Below, one piece after another: positions 48,515 to 59,223 of a stretch of DNA of 64,000 bases (its first letter is position 1; every line of letters starts with the position of its first letter). The stretch comes from Cercospora beticola (taxonomy: Eukaryota; Ascomycota; Dothideomycetes; Mycosphaerellales; Mycosphaerellaceae), in NCBI RefSeq assembly GCF_033473495.1, contig NC_088939.1, forward strand, positions 3,038,001 through 3,102,000. The letters run 5' to 3'. The translations under genes and the position numbers were made by a program. A model generated the notes under the pieces. The model made no database searches. It worked only from the letters and a program-made list of their open reading frames with translations, and had not been told where the DNA came from.

Positions 48515-51500
48515 CTACTGCGCTTCCTCCGCCTTCTTCCTTTCCTCCTCCTCTTTCCGCCTCTTCTCCTCCTCCTTCTGCTTCTTCTCATTCTCCTTAT
48601 CCTCCTTCTTCTGTTTCTCCTCTTCTTTCTTCTTCTCCTTTTCAATCGTCTTCTCATCCAACCCAAACATCTTCTTGCACTCCTTACTTCCGAAATCGGG
48701 CAGGCAATTGTTCGCCTGTGCACGAGCGTGGCCAACGAGGTTACCCGTTCCGCAATAATCAGGGCCTCGAACTCCGACAGGAATCTCGTTGATGTGTCTG
48801 CGGAACCAGTCTATGCTGCATTCTCGCGGAGTTGGAATGGGACACGGCAAGGCCTCTGCTCGGCCGTAAATGTAGTCTTGATCAAGTGGCGGCATCGGGC
48901 ATTTGAATTCCTCCGTAGAGGTGGCATTCTGGTCCTCGATGGTGTTGCTCGGAATGACCGCCTGCGTGCCGTTTGGATGAGTTGCATTGGGAGACGCGAG
49001 ACCATGAGTCGTGACGTTGTCATATGGAATGCCCCCTGGGAGCACCCAAGCCTCCTTGCCGGTGGGTTCTAGCTCACCAAATACAACCGTCAAAGGTTCC
49101 ATGTTCGTTGGTGTCGGAAGGGGAGCAACCGTGTTGATACAAGGTGAGAGGATGATGTCCATTTCGGCGGCTTCCAAACTCCATAGCTCAGTCCTGTATG
49201 TTGGTCGCTTGCAAGTATCATCATCCTCGAGCTCCGAGACCAACTGTGCAATGCCGGATCCAATGGTAAAAGCCGCCATTGCAACGTTGCCAATTGCCCC
49301 CAGTGGTACTTTGGGTAATTTGACAGCACGCAAAGTGTTCCTAGCCGCTGCCCTTGCTCGCGCTGGGCTGCTGACCAGTTCGTTGATGCGAGACAAGATG
49401 CGCGAGTGTCGTGCTGCCACATCTTCGGTGACTCTGTAAGACTCCGAAGCTAGGATTTCCACAACATCTGCAGCTCTCACCTGTGCTTCTCCCAAAGCAG
49501 TGGGCATTTTTCTATCGTAGTGGAGAAGCGGGGAAGGCCGATGCCACCCCATCCTAATGTATCTTCGAATCGCACCAAAGTCCATGAGGTCGGACAGCTT
49601 TGCGCCTCTTCTCGCGGCGATGGAGTCGGCGACATTCCGCATCTGTTCCGGCACAGCTGTGCCTGGCTCAAACACTTCTCGAAAGAGATCCGCGCCCTCG
49701 AGCAGCCTGGTCCTTTCTCTAAACCTGAAAGTATCCCTTGACTGCTCAAGTGCACTCTCGACACGCTCGGCTCGTTGTGCCGTCAGGACTTCCACGTTGG
49801 GGTGATTCGGATTAACCTTCGGAAGGTTCTGTAGATCTTTGAACGCGCGTTGTGTCTTCTTCGAGCTTTCCAACGCCTTTTCGACGGCTTGTTTCCGTTG
49901 GCGTAAACCGGGAAGCCATGTGTCGCCGGGCGTCATGCGATTAATTTTAGTTCCAAGCTCTAAAAGCTCTTCTTCCCACTCCTTGGTAAAGCGCTGTTGC
50001 TTTCGCAATTCGTCCTTAATCCAGCGCTTGCGGACATGCTGTTCCCGGTTGACAGGCCACCATGAACGACGTCCTGCCCCGTTATTTGCGCGAATGCCAT
50101 CTACGGCTTCGAACTCCGCGAATTGCACGTGCCTCTCGCCTCTTACAATGTTGCTTTTCAGAGCGGACTTTGCATGTACTGCGAACTGTAACGGAAGGCC
50201 CAGACCAATTGCTTTTCCTGCCGCAGTGCTGAATTTGAGACCCATCAAAGATATCATGCCTCCGTGAATAATTGTGGTGTCTGTAGACTGCATCACTGGA
50301 GGAGTCTCGTGGTCGTCTTGAACTTCCACAGTACGTGTGAGCGGATTTCCCATGCTGTCTGTCATGATGCCGCCTTCAGCACCTGTCCGTACTTGAAACA
50401 ATCGATGCGGCAAGGCCGGGTTCACTTTCGTCTCCTCTTTTGGACCTCGTCGTGACAGCAGAGACGGGCGGGGCACAAATCCACCTTCTGAAGGCAAATG
50501 CCAGTCAGCTCCCGCAGGCGCAAGGATGTCGATTTCCTCCGAGCGTTTCTCGTGTGTCATGGACGCATTCACAGCATTTCCCGCAGGTGTTGGGTCGACG
50601 GTTATCATCTGCCAGTAGCCAGCCGTTATAGGTGTAAGATCGTCCACATGCCGCGTCTGCTCGTATCCCAACAGCGGCATACCGGTATCATCGTGTGCGA
50701 CAAGGGGAACATAACCCAACATTCGAAGACCTGGATCGACTGTCCGCGAATCGTCCGATCTGAGGCTGGCATGCCAGATCCTTCCCTCATACTGGTCAAA
50801 TACTTCAGTCGTGTATATCATGTTCTCCGACACCCCTCGAAGAGCATCACGGTTCGCATTAGCTTCGTCCGCGAACTGTTTCATAATCATGAGAGCCTCG
50901 TTCCGGTGTCCCTTCTTCATCTCGCTGTGCGCCAATGCGTCATCTAGATCTCGGTACCCGCTGTCCCTGGCCTGCATAACTGCGAGCGTCGTTCGGAAGG
51001 GATTCCACTCTTTCAGAACTCCAACTTCCCAGGATGCTTTCATGGCCGATAACACCGGAATGACGGCGTCTCTTTGCGCTTGATCAACGGGACACAGGTA
51101 GGAGTCTCCAAGGCAGGTTGGTCCGTTGAATAGTGTTTCCATGAAAAGTGACCCGCGAAGGTCTGTCACGTTGTAGCTGTTATCCACCAAGGTGTGGTTG
51201 CTATACCAGTCACGAAGTGGGGTCTGCACTTGGTCGCTGGTTGCCCAATACCTTCTGACCCTTTCGAGCCCTTTCTTGTCTACGTCGTCCTTATCAAGCC
51301 ATTGCTGTGTCATGGAGATCACTCTGAGGTTCGTGTCTAATGATGAATCCCACTGGGGGAAAGTAAAATTTCTCCCAAAGTTTTCCGCCAGCAACCAGGT
51401 TCTTGCGAAGGCCTCCTGCACAGCGGCAATGTGCTTATGTGACCAGACTTGTACCAAGTTCGCGGCATCACCTGAAAGGCGGAGGACATGTCAGTGATTT

Positions 51501-51933
51501 CCTCGAAAGCGACAGCTGGTCACTCACAGTGCTCGTGTGGACAAACTGGTTCTCCCATGCCAATAGACTTTTTTGTAACAGATGATGTCAAGCCTTGCAG
51601 AGCTAGATGACATTCCACGTCTTTCTGGCATCGCTCTTCGAACTCGGGGTCATAGCGGAGTGCCTGGCTTCGTCCAATTTCAGCGCCCAGAAAGGTGCTG
51701 TGGTAAAGGAGTCGTCGAAAAGCCCCAGTGTCGAGCGGGCCGATGTAGTCATCGTCCATGTCAGACTTGTCCTTGTTCGAGGCAGTGCGATCCTGAAAGT
51801 TAGGGGCAGTATCATTTCGATGCTTGTGGCTTGTCGCATTTTGAACCTGTGCATGGACCGTTGCAGAGAGCACCAAAGTGGCGAGCAGCAGACGCGACTG
51901 CTGCCCGATCGCCATATTGATGAACGCGGACAC
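48515..51933 (-). CDS. Large secreted protein of unknown family
   Basis: Two exons (51528-51933 and 48515-51471; 56-base intron) join exactly in frame to 1120 residues. The start MSAFINMAIGQQSRLLLATLVLSATVHAQ is a signal peptide. Starting at the second ATG (51915) is also possible. I do not recognise the family. Visible parts: a Cys-containing N-terminal domain with a VCPHEHC motif at the exon join, then a long region rich in Trp and acidic residues (about 140-480). A charged helical region follows (about 520-660, EEELLELGTKINRM and neighbours). Near residue 855 is a hydrophobic Gly/Ala-rich segment (LGAIGNVAMAAFTIGSGIAQ) that could enter a membrane. Then come a Cys/Pro-rich part with several NxT sites and a final 50 residues almost purely Lys/Glu/Gln. 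Divergent from a cysteine-rich secreted protein gene. Confidence 0.85.
48525..48665 (-). repeat. Low-complexity Lys/Glu-coding tract
   Basis: The end of the large secreted protein is a purine-rich (minus strand) degenerate repeat of GAG/AAG/GAA codons that encodes a run of KEEEK-type residues. It is likely to form a highly charged coiled coil or disordered tail. Such tracts vary in length between strains by slippage. Confidence 0.7.
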
Positions 51934-52085
51934 ACGATGCGACTATTCGATGGATGCAGTGTACGGCTCTCGATATGTGCGAGCGGATGGACTGCAAAGG
52001 ATTCAGCGGAGAACATTGGGGAGGCGTCGAACAAAAGTATTCCTCGGCTTGACCGGCATTGTATTCAATGTCGCGTGGTACCTGT

Positions 52086-52513
52086 CCACTGTCTCTGTGT
52101 TCCTGAACCGACAACAACTCGTCGGCTCGCCATCTTGTGGCTTCGGCATACCAGTCCAATATTCCTTGCCGGACCGTCGCTCAAAGACGTCGGCTGGAGG
52201 TACACAAGCAATGGTGTCTCACAAAGTTCACGGCCGAGCCACTGTGCCTCTTTGCTACGCTTAGAAGCACAGAATGTCTTGCATTTTTGGAAAATGCGCT
52301 GGTTTCTTGCGATCACTAGTCGCATCTCCGATAATCCCTCAAGAAACGCTTTCGACCTTAGCCAACCTCGTGGGTTTCGGAGCTCCTCCTTCTGCAGAGG
52401 AAGACCTGCCTTCTCTCTCCACTCTCTGCGTATTCTCGAGCCGGCAACAATTTGTCGGCTCGCAGTTTTGTGGTTTCAGCATACCAGTCCCATATATTCC
52501 TTGCCGAACCGTC
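52086..52513. repeat. Diverged direct repeat of about 95 bases
   Basis: The segment 52086-52179 and the segment 52419-52513 align over their whole length (shared words include gtcggctcgc, cataccagtcc and attccttgccg). They differ at scattered sites, largely C/T and G/A. The distance between starts is 333 bases. The repeat lies in the shared upstream region of the large secreted protein gene and the cysteine-rich protein gene. Confidence 0.65.
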
Positions 52514-52701
52514 CTTCTCCGCCGACTGTTCCCGAAAGTATACCTTGGCCTGCTCACGACCAAAGCGAGTCCATTATGTTACTCAAATAATTCAACGGTT
52601 AGAGCTCACCACCGGCCCTGCCAGATTCGTAGCAAATTTCATGCATCAGTCCTTGCTCTCGCCTTTCTTCTAGCCGCGATCGCCGACTCGAGACCTGCAA
52701 A

Positions 52702-53718
52702 ATGCTCGCAAAATGCTGGATCATCTCGGCCTGTGCGCTATTCTCTCGGTCCTGGGCGATAGAGAATGGTAAGTCAAGTCTATCTGGAGCATGATCGTCC
52801 GATGCCTTGTTCACGACTCTGGATATTGCTGTTGCATCGGCTGCGTGCTGACCTGCTCATCCTCTCTATCAGGGCGTATTTCGCACAATGAACGCAACAA
52901 CGTTGTACTGCGACGAGCGGAAGAACCACCACTGCTAGACCCGCACCATCTGCCTCAGTGCGTCAAACACGAGCCGGGATGCAAGGTCAGCAAAGTGGAT
53001 ACGATCTTGGAATTGTTCGACCCTGTGTCCTGGTTTGTGAACACAGCTGTGAAGGTGAAGGAGCGTGCGCAGAAATATGTCTCGGTGTTTCTCTATCAGG
53101 TTCGAGGGGAACCCGTTCGATCTGCCTTGGTCGATATCTGCCTACTGACATGTGAGCTCAGCAAACGTTCGATTGGCAGCACTGTCAAGGTACGAGATTT
53201 TCAACCCTCAGGACTCTGGTGAAGATCGCGACTGACTTAAATTCAGGTAATTCGGAGCACCATTTTGTAAGTGTATTCGCCGAACGACGGTCCTGGCTCC
53301 AACGCACCTGCTGATCGTTCGCCACAAGTTCGGCGGTAAAGGCCGATACCATCGCAAGATCCCGAAGAACGAGTGTGAAGAATGGGACATGCTTCCGGTC
53401 GCCAGTGAGTTCCGCAAGATCTTAGATATGCGCAGTGAGCGTCGATTGACAACTTGATCTACCAGACGTCAGTATGAACTACGTGCTCCCGGACTCCAAG
53501 ATCGATAACCATTGCGATATGACTTTCTTCGACGGAAGAGGGTGCACCGGCAACGAAGTGTACAGTATGGTGTTCTTGAATGTCCGTATTCGTCTACGAA
53601 AACACTGACTGGGAGACTAGAACTCAAAGGAGAATATGGTGTGCAAATGATCAATGGCCAATCGTATTGCCATGTCATGCAGTACCCCAAAAGTGTCTTT
53701 GTAGGCCCTTGTAGCTAA
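52702..53718 (+). CDS. Small cysteine-rich secreted protein (effector-like), seven exons
   Basis: Seven exons were assembled by eye: 52702-52768, 52873-53099, 53162-53189, 53247-53266, 53329-53404, 53466-53564 and 53621-53718. They total 615 bases (204 residues plus stop), and phase is kept at every join. The introns are 56-104 bases with donors GTAAGTC, GTTCGA, GTACGA, GTAAGT, GTGAGT and GTATGG and typical CTGAC-like branch sites. Residues 1 to about 20 (MLAKCWIISACALFSRSWA) resemble a signal peptide. The mature part has eight cysteines, an even number. The second half has IPKNECEEWD, NHCDMTFFDGRGCTGNE and a final GPCS. The DGRGCTGNE segment resembles the GCxG turn of small secreted fungal Cys-rich proteins. 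Function is unknown. No open frame longer than about 75 codons covers it outside exon 2, so simple ORF searching misses it. Confidence 0.75.
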
Positions 53719-55224
53719 GAGCACTCTCGGCATATGTGGAGATGGCACTCTTTGGCCAAAAAGCAGTGCCCGTTGCTGGGTATTTGGCGTCCGCGGCTTG
53801 CATGGAAAGCGATGGAGGCTTAGCCAACATTGGGAGCCTACAGTGTTGCATCACGACGGAAGAGACGATTGTCCAGACCATCTTCGACTTCCTAGGTAGT
53901 CCTGTGTATGAACAGCTACCGCATCTCTTTCAATATTGATCCCTGCTCGAGGTCCAGTGATATCGAAGCTGTGCCGCGGCGATCCGTGTCATGTAGCCAT
54001 GCGCCATGGAGTTCGGATGTCCTGCGGCAGTGAGCACAAGACGGGACTGCCAATACTGCACAGCAGGGCGATGACAGGCGGGAGTCACAGAGCTGGAAGA
54101 TGTCGAGAGTTGACGAACGGCCATGGTGCGCGCTGCACTGCTCTTGAGCTGCCGTCTTCGGCATGCCTGCCTGCACTTTCGCACGGCCTCTGGCCTCTGC
54201 TGGCTTCCCGCCACCCCTGTATACATGGGTGTGGAGAGTGGTATATCCCAGAGCCTGCCGTCTTCAGAGGTGACACATCGTCATGCTCGCCGCGTATGCA
54301 GTCGTCTCGTCGTTCAGACTCTCGGAGCTCGCGGTCGAAAAGGCTTTCCGTGCACGGCATGACACAGCGCCGCGCAGGCCGTGCGGCGGGGTTTGCTGGA
54401 CCTTGTCGGTGAGCATCTTTCCGGCTGCCGTGTGCTGTACTGTACTGTATAGGCAGCGATACTGAGTTGACCAGGTGGGCAGACGCGTCGAGGCCAGGCA
54501 CTATCAATAGGACGAGGTCGTGTTTCCTCGGCAGCTTTGAGTCATGCAACTCCGACATTCCTCCATACGACCAGCACACGTGCAGCAGTCCAGCGCCGCA
54601 GCTAAAGACTACCAATAGTAGAACTACGACCGTAGCTGGGCCCACGACATCCACCTTCACCCTCCGCCAAGAGCTGCCATAGAGCGATCAAAGTGTACTA
54701 GCTCGCATGCTCCAAATAGCTCACAGCTGTGCTGTGCATCTGACGCTGACGCTTGCGTGCAGCTCTCCGACCCTCCATCCTCGCACAAGACACGCTGCCA
54801 GGAGTACTGTACGCTTTGAGTAAGAATGACAAAGATCGGCTGAAGCAATGCCACCTTCCTCCACTCACGCGTCCCGTGTTCGGCTCTCGCTTTCCTGACC
54901 GCTGACTATAGCTGCTATTGCTGTGCTGTTCCTGCTGCTGCGGCCGCTGCAAAGAGGAAAGTGTGCCTCGTATTGCCTGCCCACTGCACTGCACTTGGTA
55001 CTCGTCGAACAGGGACCAAGACACGAGAGAGAGGTCACTCTCACCGATTGCCGCCTGATTCTTTCCATCAGTGTCGTCTTGGTGGAGCAGTCTTTTGTAG
55101 CTGGCAAGTATATTAGACAGGTTCTTTCCATCCCTTCCTCGATTTCTCATCAGCACAACAAGCATTCCTCACCAAGACACAAGCTTGCTACATCTCAGCA
55201 TCCACTACCACAACACAAGTCAAG
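53719..55224. other. 1.5 kb upstream region of the cerato-platanin gene
   Basis: No gene is supported. A TATA-like tatatta lies near 55110, about 110 bases before the cerato-platanin ATG, and is followed by a CT-rich, then CA-rich leader. Overlapping frames at 54085-54660 and 54698-55165 (minus) look like shadows without domains. Confidence 0.45.
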
Positions 55225-55737
55225 ATGAAGTTCACTGCAGCACTCCTCTCCATCGCGGCCCTCGCAACCGCTACCACCGTTAGCTACGATGAAGGCTACG
55301 ACGATGCTGCCCGCAGCTTGACTGCCGTTTCCTGCAGCGACGGCAACACTGGCTTGATCACCAAGGGCTACAGCACACAAGGCTCCATCCCGACATTCCC
55401 AAACATCGGTGGTTCATGGGAGATTGCAGGCTGGGGATCTCCTCAGGTAAGCATACTCCCCAGTGATCCACAATACATTCCATTATCGATTACATGTGCT
55501 AACATTCCATCCCTCCAGTGCGGCGCCTGCTACACAGTCTCCTACCAAGGCCGAAGCATCAATGTCGTGGGCATAGACCGCTCCGGCGACGGCCTCAACC
55601 TCTCCAAAGCCGCGCTGAACACGTTGACTGGCGGAAGAGCAGTCGAAGTGGGAAGGATCGATGCTCAAGTGACCCGCGTCGACTCCGGCGTCTGCGGTCT
55701 TCGTGCATCGAAGCGCTCGATTGAGTTCATGGGTTAG
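55225..55737 (+). CDS. Cerato-platanin family secreted protein
   Basis: Two exons (55225-55446 and 55519-55737; 72-base intron, GTAAGC...CTCCAG) give 146 residues. The start MKFTAALLSIAALATA is a signal peptide. The mature protein begins with TTVSYDEGYDD, the typical cerato-platanin start. It continues with AVSCSDGNTGLITKGYSTQG, WGSPQCGACYTVSY and DSGVCGLRASKRSIEFMG. The four cysteines form two disulfides in the family, whose fold is a double-psi beta barrel. These small proteins sit in the fungal wall and medium, bind chitin oligomers and are perceived by plants. The length is normal and nothing is broken. Confidence 0.96.
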   Translation: MKFTAALLSIAALATATTVSYDEGYDDAARSLTAVSCSDGNTGLITKGYSTQGSIPTFPNIGGSWEIAGWGSPQVSILPSDPQYIPLSITCANIPSLQCGACYTVSYQGRSINVVGIDRSGDGLNLSKAALNTLTGGRAVEVGRIDAQVTRVDSGVCGLRASKRSIEFMG

Positions 55738-56292
55738 ACGACGAGCACCCCACCTACCACAATCTGTCGCAACCTACCAAAGATCAAAAGCAGCAACAGT
55801 ATGATGATGGCATGCATGCACGATGAAAGACACGGCCGCATTGTACGATAGGACATGAGAGAAATGATAATGTAATTCTTTCCAAAAAGGTTTTCAGTGT
55901 ATATATTCTCGCGTCTGTTCCATTTTCGTCGTGCCTTGCTGCCTTTTTGAACAAATGTGGCGCCCCCCATTCTTTTGTACTACTCAAGTAGGCCTTGAAA
56001 TTTCATCAGGATCCCGTCTGCGTCTTTTCGTTGACCCAAGGTGGCACATGTATGCAGCCACATGCCTCGACGATGCACTGTTCCAAGCTCTCGGGCGCTT
56101 TGCGCGCATATTGATGGAAATCTCAGTGCAGTCGCGGTTGTCGAGCAGTTTGATTTCGGTCCCATACTTGCGAGCGACTGAATGCAGTGGTCCAAGTGGG
56201 CATCACGCGGCTACCAGTGCCGCAAGTAATTGATCTGACAATCTCAGTCCATCATAAGTACATTTTGGAGAAACTTTGTCGCACAGCTCCGC

Positions 56293-57177
56293 TCATGCAC
56301 TTCTAGTCTGAGGTGGGGCTGGTGCAGGCCGATATTCCCAGACAATCTCTTCGTACGCTGATGTGCCTGCACTCTCTGAGTCTCGGACTTCAACAGTGCT
56401 GCTGGCATCGATCTCATCCGCTGTGTCTCTGCTGTCTGAATCCTCGTCGTCTGACAGCAACGGCCGAAGCTCCTCGTCGAATCTCGATAGGCTCGGGTAA
56501 GGAGGAGAGTCACTGCCGTCCTCGGTACGATAGGCATTCGAGTTGTGAAACACACCTCGCGGCGGCGGATCAGGCGAAGGCTCTCTCGACCCAGGTGCTT
56601 TGATGTAATATCTGATGCACACACCACGACACCTTTCGATATTTGCTTTCCTCAGAAACCTCTCCAAGTGGAGTTGTAGGAGCAGCCATTGTTGTTGCTC
56701 TTCAGGCTTCAGCTCGACTATCAAAACCATCATGCGATCTCTCCCTGCATTCCGATCCTTGCCAGATGCGTCCGGGCGATACAAGACCTGATCAGGAGCG
56801 CCACAGATGTATAGTCCATATCGGCCGAGACCCGATGCTAGCTCAGGAAGACGAGTCAGAAGATTCGTAATTTTGCGCCTGATGATACTATTCCGGCGTC
56901 CCCACACCTGCATTCTGTTGTTCGACAACGGATCCGATCTGTACACGTCTTCTACCCGTGTCATGGCAGGTGCGACCGAGAAGTGAGGAGGAACAAGCGG
57001 GTTGCCATCGTAGTGGTCAGGACGTGGCCCTAGATGTAGCCGCTCCACCCTCAGAGTCAAGTAGTCCAGTCTAAATGACCGAGGCTCTGACTCTTGCCTT
57101 GCCGCAAGCTCGAAACGTGATAGATCTGTGAATGCCGTTGAAGCTGTGCAGGACTGGTCAAGAGAATCCGAGGCCAT
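56293..57177 (-). CDS. Hypothetical protein
   Basis: The frame runs 294 codons from the ATG at 57177. The open frame extends a little upstream without an ATG, and a small 5' exon ending near 57219 (GGCAG|TAG or CAGTAG acceptor) is possible. I do not recognise the family. The middle (about 60-180) looks folded, with RMQVWGRRNSIIRRKITNLL, GRYGLYICGAPDQVLY and MVLIVELKPEEQQQWLLLQLH. It may bind or resemble a nuclease-like or SWI/SNF-type fold, but no catalytic motif is clear. The C-terminal 90 residues are acidic, Ser/Pro-rich and disordered. There is no signal peptide or membrane segment. Probably nuclear or cytosolic. Confidence 0.6.
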   Translation of the reverse strand: MASDSLDQSCTASTAFTDLSRFELAARQESEPRSFRLDYLTLRVERLHLGPRPDHYDGNPLVPPHFSVAPAMTRVEDVYRSDPLSNNRMQVWGRRNSIIRRKITNLLTRLPELASGLGRYGLYICGAPDQVLYRPDASGKDRNAGRDRMMVLIVELKPEEQQQWLLLQLHLERFLRKANIERCRGVCIRYYIKAPGSREPSPDPPPRGVFHNSNAYRTEDGSDSPPYPSLSRFDEELRPLLSDDEDSDSRDTADEIDASSTVEVRDSESAGTSAYEEIVWEYRPAPAPPQTRSA

Positions 57178-57762
57178 ATTTTCAATCCAGTTTTCTGACG
57201 ATGCTTCCAAGTCGTGATCGTCTACTGCCTCGCAGTAAAAACGGAGCTGAATACACTGCTCTTGTCCGCAGCAAATTTCTTTATATCAACGGATGATGTG
57301 TACTTGATGTCGCTGCTCGTGTTCCATAGCGATGTGTGCGATGAGTTCCTGACAGCGGACAGTCGGCCGTGCACTGAGAGACCAGGCAAAGTCGAAGGTC
57401 TCAGTGAAGTGGCTGTCATCGGCGAACTATGTCAAGCGCGCCTGTGACTTCAGAATCGAGCGGTACCTTGTGCGTAAGCGCTTTCGACGCTTGCAGATTC
57501 GAACGTTGACAATATCTTCGTACGTCTTCGATCGACGGGAGTCCCCTACCAACCGAATTTGAAGCGCAGTCACGCACAGGGCGCCAAAGCGAGCGATAAC
57601 TCGGCCATGGCAAATGCGTACCTCTGGTGAAGGCGTCGCGACAGCTGTCGCATACCAATCCCATCGTGTGACTTGGTCAGTGGTCCAATGACACTTCAGA
57701 AAGAGGTAACAATCGGCATCGCCGGCTTTGCAAGGCTCCGGCGGTATCGGCAAACCAGACTT
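57178..57762. other. Interval between two minus-strand genes
   Basis: These 585 bases hold two short minus-strand frames, 57222-57419 (65 codons) and 57427-57753 (108 codons, starting MPIPPEPCKAGD). The latter has balanced composition and could be an exon of the downstream hypothetical gene or a small gene, but I find no splice junctions that decide it. Confidence 0.35.
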
Positions 57763-58584
57763 TCACGGATTTTGTCTCGCTTGAGCATCCAGCTCTTTCA
57801 GCTTTTCAACAAGTCTTTCCCGAAGATAAGTGCTCAAACCCAAGATTCCCTCGTTCGTGACAACCCGGTAGGTATTGCCGGCTTGATATCTCCCGGTGCC
57901 ATCCACAAAATTGCCCTGGGAGTCAAGCTCCAGGCTACCGAAAATATCCTCAGGGTAGGCAACGCGGCCAAAGTCGGGCGGATATCTTTGATCACTGACG
58001 TGGATGTATCCGCCCCTCCCAGCGCCGCCCATTCCACCTTGGGCACTGGCCCCACCAGCTCCATCTCCGCCAGTACCTCCGCCTCCTCCATACTCTTTCG
58101 TTTTCGTCTTGCGTCGCTGACGCTGCTGTGAGGGATGGTTGGCGGGGAAGAAGGTGCCCCCACTTCCCAGCGAACTTCCCGCTGAGGACGCGTACATGGC
58201 AGCTTGAGCTTGAACATCGGGATCGTTGGCTGCGTTGTCCTTTATGACCCAGTGCAAGATCTGCAGAAACTCGGGATTCTCCTGGAGGGAGTTCGCGGTC
58301 GGCGGCACTTGAGTCGTGGTGCCGATGGCGAGAGATGCAATCGGTGGCTCATTGGGAAGATACGAAAGGAGATACTGTTTGGTGGACGAGTTGGGCACAT
58401 TGTGAACGTACTGTGCAAGTCAGCTGTTGTTAGTACTACGTCGAGCTCTATGTATGCATACGATATGCTCATTGTTTGGGAGAGTCGACAGAGCTCTTCT
58501 CAACGCGAAGGGGCTGGGCCTGGCGATCTGACGCAGACTCTGGAACGACAAGGCGGGTCGCGTTACTGTAAAGAGTGTCGCCAT
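57763..58584 (-). CDS. Conserved unknown protein with mitochondrial presequence
   Basis: Two exons (58462-58584 and 57763-58410; 51-base intron, GTATGC...GCACAG) give 256 residues. The first 35 residues (MATLFTVTRPALSFQSLRQI, then Arg/Ser-rich to RRALS) are a typical mitochondrial targeting sequence without acidic residues. The central part has a Gly-rich loop (about 145-175). The C-terminal part GYIHVSDQRYPPDFGRVAYP, then EDIFGSLELDSQGNF and a helix with YLRERLVEKLKELDAQA, looks conserved. I recall no function for this architecture. It is plausibly a mitochondrial matrix or inner membrane-associated protein found widely in filamentous ascomycetes. Confidence 0.75.
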
Positions 58585-59223
58585 GGTCGATGCTAGGTTC
58601 TGCAATGTGATGAACGAGAACAGGAACTAAATATTGAACGTTCGGCCAATGGCATATTTTGCGTGTATGCTGACGTCGATGACCAGGGGATAGGAAGGAG
58701 CTCTGGCCATCACCGGCGCCAGCTCCGTTCGTGCTTAGACTACCTTTCGAGCGCCTCCATCGACTTCGACCACCAAAACAGAACTTGCAGGACGTTTTGT
58801 TGAATCAGAAGCCGATCTGACCTGAAAGCTATGCTCAGCACTGAGGCGCCGTCGCTAAGCTTATGCATGTGAACGAGACGTCTTGTTCCCAGAAGTCACT
58901 TGATCCCTCCTGGCTCGAAGTCCTGAAATAGAATCGAGATCCCCGGAAGAAATCAAGAATTATGCAAGCTGCGAGGTGAGATCTTTCTTGAGGCTCAGAC
59001 AGAGACTCAGAACATAGCATGAGAATGCATTGCACGAGTCGAGCGGCCTACTCTGTGATGGGGCTCTGAGGAAGCAAAGGATTTCTCTCCATTTCAAGGC
59101 TCAGCAGCTGAGCTCCGGCTGGAGGATGCGCAGCTGACCAGCAGCATACTATTTGTTCGCCGCACTTTCTTGATCACCGGTAGGTGCGAATAAGCAACCC
59201 TACTCACTCCGACTACGCAAACG
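58585..59223. other. Divergent promoter region
   Basis: These 640 bases lie between two divergent start codons (58584 minus and 59224 plus). I see no gene, RNA or strong motif in it. Confidence 0.45.

Noticed and set aside
51607..52590. 327-codon plus-strand frame opposite the secreted protein gene
   Set aside because: About a third is antisense to exon 1 of the large secreted protein. The rest covers the direct repeat and has no domain.
54085..55165. Two long minus-strand frames upstream of the cerato-platanin gene
   Set aside because: Overlapping shadows without domains in promoter sequence.
57427..57753. 108-codon minus-strand frame between two genes
   Set aside because: Possibly an exon, but no donor or acceptor joins it convincingly to either neighbour.
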